Below, piece by piece: positions 16,116 through 20,928 of a DNA stretch of 20,928 nucleotides (positions are counted from its first letter, which is position 1; each line of letters starts with the position of its first letter). The translations under genes were made by a program, and so were the position numbers. The stretch comes from a virus: positions 1 through 20,928 of the IMG/VR virus record IMGVR_UViG_3300009506_002262. One strand, written 5' to 3'. A model generated the notes under the pieces. It saw only the letters and a program-made list of their open reading frames with translations. It was not told the DNA's origin and did no database searches.

Positions 16116-16380
16116 CCCAGTCCTCGTCTAGGTTCATGCGCATGTAGGTCCCCACTCCCGACTGCCAGAAGGAGTTGCCACTGCTGGTGTTGCTGGTCGT
16201 GGTGAAGGGCCACGGCTGCGGCTCCGGCGCGGGAGCGGCACTCGGAGCCGGTGGCCGTGGCGGCTGGGGCGGGAGCCCAGCCAACTTGGTCTTCGCAATC
16301 TCGCGCTCGGGCTCCGTGCCGTGTGCGGCCATTGCCTCCAACTTCTCACGGAGTGTGCGCATATCAGCCATTGGGGCCAC
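16105..16380 (-). CDS. Small hypothetical protein, 91 aa (or 88 aa from ATG 16371)
   Basis: The longest frame starts at GTG 16380-16378, but ATG at 16371-16369 and ATG at 16362-16360 are equally good starts; no clear ribosome binding site decides between them. The gene overlaps the portal stop (by 17 or 8 bp) and the next start (by 11 bp). The N-terminal part, MRTLREKLEAMAAHG through EREIAKTKLAGL, looks like a short helical hairpin and vaguely recalls the DUF2786 N-terminal pattern. A Pro/Ala-rich linker follows, then an acidic tail NLDEDWDGP. Tight coupling on both sides supports it as a real gene. Confidence 0.7.
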   Translation of the reverse strand: MAPMADMRTLREKLEAMAAHGTEPEREIAKTKLAGLPPQPPRPPAPSAAPAPEPQPWPFTTTSNTSSGNSFWQSGVGTYMRMNLDEDWDGP

Positions 16381-18307
16381 CCACCGGGACGCTGCTGACG
16401 AGGCGGTTGGACGCTTCGCCGCCCTGCACCAGCGTCTGCGACTGGATCGGCTGCTGCGGGCCGGTCAGGTTCTGGCCCTCGGGCGTGTTGGAGGGCTGGG
16501 CCTCGGGCCCAAGCCGCGGCTGCTCTCCGGGGCCACCGTTCATGGAGGGAACGCCCTGACGGCCTCCCAGCAGACGGCGGAAGTTGGCCAGCGACTGGGC
16601 CTGAGCCTGCACCTGAGCCTGCGCCTGCGGGCTGGGTGCATAGCCGAGGTTCTGGAGGACGGCCATCAACTGGGCCATGACCTGCACCCGCTCCGGCCAG
16701 ATCGAGGCATCCGTGGACTCGCCGCGGATGATGTCGCTCTCCGACTCGGGATCGTCCACGCCCACGTGGTCCATGCCGCGCTTCTGGCTCCACAGCCGAC
16801 CGGTGACGAGGTTGGTGGCCATGACCGCCGTCTCGGCATCGTCACGCGGGGTGAGCGACGGAGCGACCAGATCCAGACGGGCCACGCCCGACAGGACCGG
16901 CTTGAGTTCGGTCACCTTGCGGGCCCAGATGTTGGCAGCCAGCCCCCACAGGTCACGCCGCCACTGGTAGAACAGGTCCCGCTTCATGCGGATGCGGGCC
17001 TCGTAGTTGGCGACCAGCGCCACGATGGCCTTGGACGAGGACAGCACCTGCGCCGGGGCCAGCCCGCGCAGCAGGTCGTTCAGGCCCGAGATGTCGGCCA
17101 GTTCGCGGTCGAGGCGGGACAGGAGCTGCTCGAGTTGGAACTCGGGCATCCACGGCTCGATCTTCTCGACCCGGTTGCCCGCGCCCGGGGCGGTCACCTT
17201 GTTGGGCTTGGGCACGGCGTTGGAGGGCACCACGTCGGGGGCCTCCGGGCCGGTCAACTGCCACAACTGGCCGTCGATGGTGCGCTGCATCATCTGCGAG
17301 CCAGCCGTGACGCGCTCGTCCTTCTCGCGCAGGATCGACTCGATGTCATAGAGTTCCGGTCGCCCATCGGGCAGCCCGGGCACGTAGGTGTTGAACAGCG
17401 GGACGTAGGGCATCTTGCCCTCGTACTCGGGATGGCGCTGGTTCTTCACCATCACGTTGCCGACGAAGATGCAGTTCCACGTCTCGTGCTTCACTCCCTT
17501 ATATGCCCGACCCTTGGGCTTGGTGCGGACCGGGCGCTTGTACCAGTAGTCGTAGACCTCAACCTCGAGCCCCATCTGGCCCAGCCAGTTGCGGGCCATG
17601 GTGGTCAGGGTCGGGTACTCGCCGGAGGGCTGCACGAAGGGGATGATGGTCCCGTCGTCGCGGGTGAACTCGTTGACCTCCAGCCCCCACTCCTCGTACA
17701 CGCTCTGGGCGGACTGGGTGTAGGTGTACAGGCACCAGTCGAGGCGGGTGTAGTCACTGGTGCCCCAGCCGAGGTACAGGTTCCGCGGCTGGTCGATGAT
17801 GCGGACGATGGGACGGTGCTCGTCGCTGTCCCAGTAGACCTTGGCCGCGGTGCGCCCATACAGGCCCTTGACCACACAGGCCTGATGGCTCTTGAGGTCC
17901 AGATTCTCCTCGGCCTTCCACGCGAAGTAGAGCCGTTCGGCCAGCGCGGCACTCTGGCGGCCCTCGTCGGTGGGGATGGTGGCGACCATGTTCTCGACCG
18001 GGGGCACGCTCTGCAGCGAGGCCGGGACATCGACGTAGACGGGGGGCACGTTGATCGAGACGTGGGAGCGACCGGGGGTGGTCGCGGTCGGGTGGTGGGC
18101 CCAGTGGCTGGCTCCCGCATGCTCCAGCACGTCGGGCGGGTAGTAGAGGGTGTCGAAGCGGTCGCACATCAGCGCGAAGCGATCCATCTCCGGCTGGATC
18201 TCGGACTTGCGGTCGCTGATCTCCTTGAGGAGGTCGGCTTCCTCGTCCGTCGCGTAGGTCCGCGCCAACTGCGTGGCGCTCCGAATGTCCAGATAGCGAA
18301 CTGCCAT
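16364..18307 (-). CDS. Phage portal protein, 647 aa
   Basis: It starts at ATG 18307-18305, 5 bp after the terminase stop; GGAGG at 18323-18319 is eleven bases upstream. The protein opens with a helical region and has an early FDTLYYPPDVLEH segment. The middle contains MPYVPLFNTYVPGLPDGRPE and YDIESILREKDERVTAGS, a strand-then-long-helix pattern typical of portal proteins. Helices around residues 420-455 (SSKAIVALVANYEARIRMKR, then DLFYQWRRDLW) fit the stem and crown region. The C terminus carries a QAQAQVQAQAQ tract and a Gln/Pro/Gly-rich tail. Place directly after the large terminase and upstream of the capsid supports the call. The dodecameric portal forms the DNA channel at the head vertex and docks the packaging motor. 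Confidence 0.85.
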   Translation of the reverse strand: MAVRYLDIRSATQLARTYATDEEADLLKEISDRKSEIQPEMDRFALMCDRFDTLYYPPDVLEHAGASHWAHHPTATTPGRSHVSINVPPVYVDVPASLQSVPPVENMVATIPTDEGRQSAALAERLYFAWKAEENLDLKSHQACVVKGLYGRTAAKVYWDSDEHRPIVRIIDQPRNLYLGWGTSDYTRLDWCLYTYTQSAQSVYEEWGLEVNEFTRDDGTIIPFVQPSGEYPTLTTMARNWLGQMGLEVEVYDYWYKRPVRTKPKGRAYKGVKHETWNCIFVGNVMVKNQRHPEYEGKMPYVPLFNTYVPGLPDGRPELYDIESILREKDERVTAGSQMMQRTIDGQLWQLTGPEAPDVVPSNAVPKPNKVTAPGAGNRVEKIEPWMPEFQLEQLLSRLDRELADISGLNDLLRGLAPAQVLSSSKAIVALVANYEARIRMKRDLFYQWRRDLWGLAANIWARKVTELKPVLSGVARLDLVAPSLTPRDDAETAVMATNLVTGRLWSQKRGMDHVGVDDPESESDIIRGESTDASIWPERVQVMAQLMAVLQNLGYAPSPQAQAQVQAQAQSLANFRRLLGGRQGVPSMNGGPGEQPRLGPEAQPSNTPEGQNLTGPQQPIQSQTLVQGGEASNRLVSSVPVGGPNG

Positions 18308-18312
18308 CTACG

Positions 18313-19893
18313 TCAGCGCCTCCGCGGCATCTGCATCACCGTTCCCATGCTCACGGCCCGTGCCGGGAGGGAGTGTACATCACCCCGCCGGGGCAACTCG
18401 GGGCCAAAGTACGACAAGGTGGGGTCGTTGTCGATAGGCTGGTTGCCGATTCTGACCGCCTCACGCACGGCGAGGGCCAGTGCGATGACCGCATCGGTCT
18501 GCAGTTTGCGGTCCTCCAGCCGGTAGCCCAGCAACTGGCGACGAAGGGTCAACCACGCCCCCTCGCGGGGCAGCCGCAGGCGACCCTTCTCGATCATGCC
18601 CTTGAGGTCGAGCAGCAACTTCGTCTTCTTTGAGCGGGTGCCGCCCATCTCCACGGCATGGAAGGGATGCACCCCGCGCAGGAGATCTTGGAAGGTCTTG
18701 CCCCCGAAGCCGGTGGCGTCGAGGTGGGTGGCGCACACGGTATGGCGGGTGTTGAACAGGCGGTGCCCCTCGAGGATGGTGGCGGTCACCGAGGTGGTGG
18801 TCTGGCGACCGGTCTTGCGCCGGATGCGGACCCCGGTCACGTGCAGGGGGTCGGTGATGTCGAGGGTGATGGCGTAGGTCGAGTCGAAGGTGATGGCCGG
18901 GTCCACGCCCTGCGTGTAGCGGTGGTTGCGCTTGGGCAGTTGCTCCGGGGGCAGGTCCTCGGTGAAGGAGGCATCCACCGCCTGTGAGCCGAAGAACGCA
19001 CTGCGCGACTCGATGAATCCGCCGTCGATGTTCTGGGGGATGAGGTATTCGGGCATGGCCTCGACCAGCCGGTTGAAGGTCACCTCGTCCAGCCCGTAGC
19101 CGATGTTGTCGCGGGTGCTCATGCGCAGCGAGTAGTGGCCCGGCTTGCGCTCCGGGGCGTCGGGGTCGCCCTCGAACCAGAGATCCGCGAAGGCGGTCAG
19201 GCCCTCGGTGGCTGTGGAGATCAGGAACAGTTGTCCACCGGTGCCCAACCGGCGCAGGTGGAGAACTTCGTTGACCACGAACTCCAACTGGGGCTCAAAG
19301 GCGCACTCATCGAAGGAGATGCCGTGCATGTCCTTGCCCAGCGAGCCGATGGCCCGCTCGCCGGTGGAGCGGAAGTGGATCTGGGCCCCGCCCAGCACCC
19401 GGTGGAAGACGACCCACGGGTAGTCGCCGTTGAACTTGCGATCGGTCTTGATGACCTCCTTGCCGAGGAGGTCGGTGATCGGGCAGCCGTGGCCGCGCTG
19501 GGCCTCGTGGGTGCCGTTGAAGATGCGCACGATCTCGTGGAACACGAGGTCGGCGGTCTCCTGCTGGATGCCGAAGTGATACCACTCGTAGTCGGTCTGG
19601 GCCCACGCCATCATCTCACGCGAGTTGCCGGGGTTGGGTGGCCGCATGCCCATCTTGTAGACGCAGTTGTGGACGATGAGGATGGCCAGCCCGAGGGTCT
19701 TGCCCGCCCGGTTGCCCGCGCTGATGGCGATGGTCAGGTAGGCGGCTCGCCAGCCCGACGGGGTGCGCATGAGGGCGGTCTTGAAGATGCGCTCCTGCCC
19801 GGGGTGGGGGGTGATGCCGAGGAAGGTCTTGGCAAAGAAGCCTACGTCCCAGCGCCCACGGGCGAGGTTGCGCTGGAAGGCGGCTTCATCCAT
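18313..19893 (-). CDS. terL: Terminase large subunit (packaging ATPase and nuclease), 526 aa
   Basis: The start is ATG 19893-19891, nine bases after the stop of the upstream gene; the ribosome binding site is weak. The ATPase domain has a Walker A motif GNRAGKT at residues 60-66, a Walker B ISFDE at 192-196 (D195, catalytic E196) and a coupling motif LISTAT at 224-229. The RNase H-like nuclease domain has the three expected acidic residues: D331 in GVDPAITFD, D392 in LDATGFGGKT, and D467 in TDAVIALALAV. Length and motif order match full-length TerL proteins. It drives DNA translocation into the procapsid through the portal encoded just downstream and cuts the concatemer. Confidence 0.95.
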   Translation of the reverse strand: MDEAAFQRNLARGRWDVGFFAKTFLGITPHPGQERIFKTALMRTPSGWRAAYLTIAISAGNRAGKTLGLAILIVHNCVYKMGMRPPNPGNSREMMAWAQTDYEWYHFGIQQETADLVFHEIVRIFNGTHEAQRGHGCPITDLLGKEVIKTDRKFNGDYPWVVFHRVLGGAQIHFRSTGERAIGSLGKDMHGISFDECAFEPQLEFVVNEVLHLRRLGTGGQLFLISTATEGLTAFADLWFEGDPDAPERKPGHYSLRMSTRDNIGYGLDEVTFNRLVEAMPEYLIPQNIDGGFIESRSAFFGSQAVDASFTEDLPPEQLPKRNHRYTQGVDPAITFDSTYAITLDITDPLHVTGVRIRRKTGRQTTTSVTATILEGHRLFNTRHTVCATHLDATGFGGKTFQDLLRGVHPFHAVEMGGTRSKKTKLLLDLKGMIEKGRLRLPREGAWLTLRRQLLGYRLEDRKLQTDAVIALALAVREAVRIGNQPIDNDPTLSYFGPELPRRGDVHSLPARAVSMGTVMQMPRRR

Positions 19894-19902
19894 CCACGCA
19901 GT

Positions 19903-20403
19903 CTATACCTCGGCGGTGGTCAGTTCCGGGGGTGCGATGGGCGTGATCTCGGTGTATTCGCCCTCGATGTCGATGACCTCGGCGGGGATCGGCAGGCGGT
20001 TGCCGGAGAGGATGCCCGCCAGACGCATCATCAGGTCGCGGTCGGCCTGCTTCTCGGCACGGCGGTCGATGAGGCCCTGTGCCTGCAGGCCGTGGGTAGC
20101 GGTGACCTTGAGTTTGCCCATGTCGAGCAGACGCTGGGCCTCGGAGCGGACAGCCGCGGCGAAGTCCTGCGAGCCGCCCACGGAGCGGATGGTGAGGGCG
20201 TCTCCGTCGAGGGGCACGCCGTCGGTGTTGTCGAGGTTGCCACCGAGGCAGGTGGCGATGTGACGGCGGATGGTCTCGGCCTTGGTGGGCTGCTCGAGAC
20301 GCTTCATCTCGTGCTCGATGTAGTTGGGGGTGCGCCCGGCTTGGAGGAGGGTGTCGATGACGAGGCGACGGGGGCTGGCGCAGATCCCGCACTGACGGCT
20401 CAT
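19903..20403 (-). CDS. Zinc-site/helix-turn-helix protein, probable small terminase subunit, 166 aa
   Basis: I chose ATG 20403-20401, giving a protein that begins MSRQCGICASPRR. An upstream ATG at 20463 would add 20 Arg-rich residues and has no better ribosome binding site. C5-x2-C8 followed by H48-x3-C52 flanks a helical region (RLVIDTLLQAGRTPNYIEH). This arrangement is shared by phage DNA-binding proteins that open with a CxxC and a helix pair ending in an RRH-type motif. Residues 80-130 are helical and charged and could mediate oligomerisation. Lying first in the operon, just before TerL, it is most likely TerS, which recognises the packaging site. A transcription regulator is the alternative. 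Confidence 0.75.
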   Translation of the reverse strand: MSRQCGICASPRRLVIDTLLQAGRTPNYIEHEMKRLEQPTKAETIRRHIATCLGGNLDNTDGVPLDGDALTIRSVGGSQDFAAAVRSEAQRLLDMGKLKVTATHGLQAQGLIDRRAEKQADRDLMMRLAGILSGNRLPIPAEVIDIEGEYTEITPIAPPELTTAEV

Positions 20404-20522
20404 GGGGACGAGAGTACCACGAGACCGCCAGCGCCAACGGCGGTCGCGTCCTGACGGTCTCATGGCAGGAAAGGAGGCCCATCGCTGGACTCCGACGTAA
20501 GTCTACTCGACGGGGGGACTAT

Positions 20523-20538
20523 AGGGGGGTACTAACTA
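20523..20538. repeat. 16-bp direct repeat, copy 1
   Basis: AGGGGGGTACTAACTA is found here and again at 20813-20828. The copies are exact and 290 bp apart, both within the non-coding island. Confidence 0.85.
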
Positions 20539-20562
20539 ACTAGGTACTGAGTACTTAGGTTG

Positions 20563-20626
20563 GTTCTATATAGAGCCTAGTTCAGTCCCTACAGGAGAGA
20601 TCTAACTCTGCTCCTATATATAGAAC
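20563..20626. repeat. 10-bp inverted repeat with TATATA arms
   Basis: GTTCTATATA at 20563-20572 is the reverse complement of TATATAGAAC at 20617-20626. The arms contain the palindromes CTATATAG (20566-20573) and CTATATATAG (20614-20623). GGTTCTAT also repeats directly at 20562 and 20630. These easily melted sites could be -10 elements or a regulator site; no matching -35 box was found. Confidence 0.6.
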
Positions 20627-20802
20627 TTGGGTTCTATCTACGTGCTGTTTGTCTCTACCAAGTAGTACTGCATAGGACCTGCGTTATTACTCGCACTAGA
20701 GGGGTAACTAGTGTGACCTATGGATCAGAGAGGCAGTATTCACAGCCGCTAACTAGTCTCTCAGAAAGCCATAGGGGGACTGGGTAGTCAGTCTCTCCTA
20801 GA

Positions 20803-20821
20803 TACCCCCCTCAGGGGGGTA
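20803..20821. repeat. 19-bp palindrome with one central base
   Basis: TACCCCCCT at 20803-20811 and AGGGGGGTA at 20813-20821 are exact reverse complements around C20812. With no real loop it is a better protein-binding site than an RNA hairpin. Confidence 0.8.
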
Positions 20822-20828
20822 CTAACTA
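20813..20828. repeat. 16-bp direct repeat, copy 2
   Basis: This is an exact second copy of the repeat at 20523-20538. It also supplies the right arm of the palindrome at 20803-20821, which the first copy lacks. Confidence 0.85.
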
Positions 20829-20928
20829 GTAGGTCTCTCCCTCTCTATCAGGCTCACCTAGTCTGGTCAGTGCAGACATACCCCCTCCCTGTACCAGCCG
20901 AGTCTGTACTCCAGTCCAACCTGTACTC

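Larger units (their letters stand above)
20464..20928. other. Non-coding AT-richer island upstream of the packaging genes, rich in CTAG and short repeats
   Basis: No credible coding frame is visible on either strand in these 465 bp; stops are frequent. Base composition is close to even, unlike the GC-rich coding part. The tetramer CTAG occurs eight times between 20540 and 20861, and TAACTAGT three times (20705, 20750, 20823). Runs of five or six G or C recur (20512, 20524, 20774, 20805, 20814, 20881). Place next to the probable TerS suggests a packaging site, a late promoter region or a replication origin; none can be assigned from sequence alone. Confidence 0.7.

Noticed and set aside
20404-20463. 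N-terminal extension of the small-terminase-like gene to ATG 20463
   Set aside because: The 20 added residues are Arg- and Trp-rich without family character, there is no Shine-Dalgarno site (the upstream strand reads CCTCC), and the CxxC motif belongs near the N terminus in similar proteins.
20464-20928. tRNA genes or small ORFs in the non-coding island
   Set aside because: No cloverleaf with a T-loop GTTCGAATC-type sequence is visible, and stops such as TAG occur often in all frames.

Overview
The window is the late (structural and packaging) half of a tailed double-stranded DNA phage genome. Every supported gene lies on the minus strand, so the operon is read from right to left. Coding DNA is GC-rich, most codons end in G or C, and several genes start with GTG. 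This suggests a phage of a high-GC host, plausibly an actinobacterium. That host call is inference, because no host-specific gene is visible. An N4-gp56-type major capsid protein next to a very large virion protein, with no recognisable tape-measure gene here, fits a podovirus-like particle, but only part of the genome is present.

Layout in transcription order (right to left): a non-coding, AT-richer, CTAG-rich island (20464-20928); a zinc-site/HTH protein that is probably the small terminase (19903-20403); the large terminase (18313-19893); the portal (16364-18307); a 91-residue protein (16105-16380); an 828-residue probable virion protein (13629-16115); a giant 2945-residue multidomain protein (4791-13628); an intergenic promoter with inverted repeats (4726-4785); a scaffold-like protein (4091-4699); the major capsid protein (3059-4042) followed by a strong GC hairpin (3005-3041); three small probable head-tail or structural genes (2633-2986, 2209-2640, 1582-2184); and a tail-fibre-like protein with C-terminal repeats that runs off the left edge (1-1585). 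From terminase to giant gene, adjacent genes overlap or lie less than 10 bp apart, which indicates one transcript. The internal promoter and the hairpin bracket scaffold plus capsid, the products needed in most copies.

The most interesting object is the giant gene. It carries a JAMM/MPN-like motif set in the middle, a zincin HExxH motif near residue 2394, a long coiled coil, and hydrophobic Gly-rich stretches near the N terminus. This resembles the polyvalent proteins of phages, which are carried in the particle and delivered with the DNA. Inside it are two local anomalies: a 79-codon out-of-frame ORF with its own ribosome binding site at 8168-8407, and a patch of atypical codon use at about 11586-11885. 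All functional calls come from reading the sequence by eye; no database search was run.
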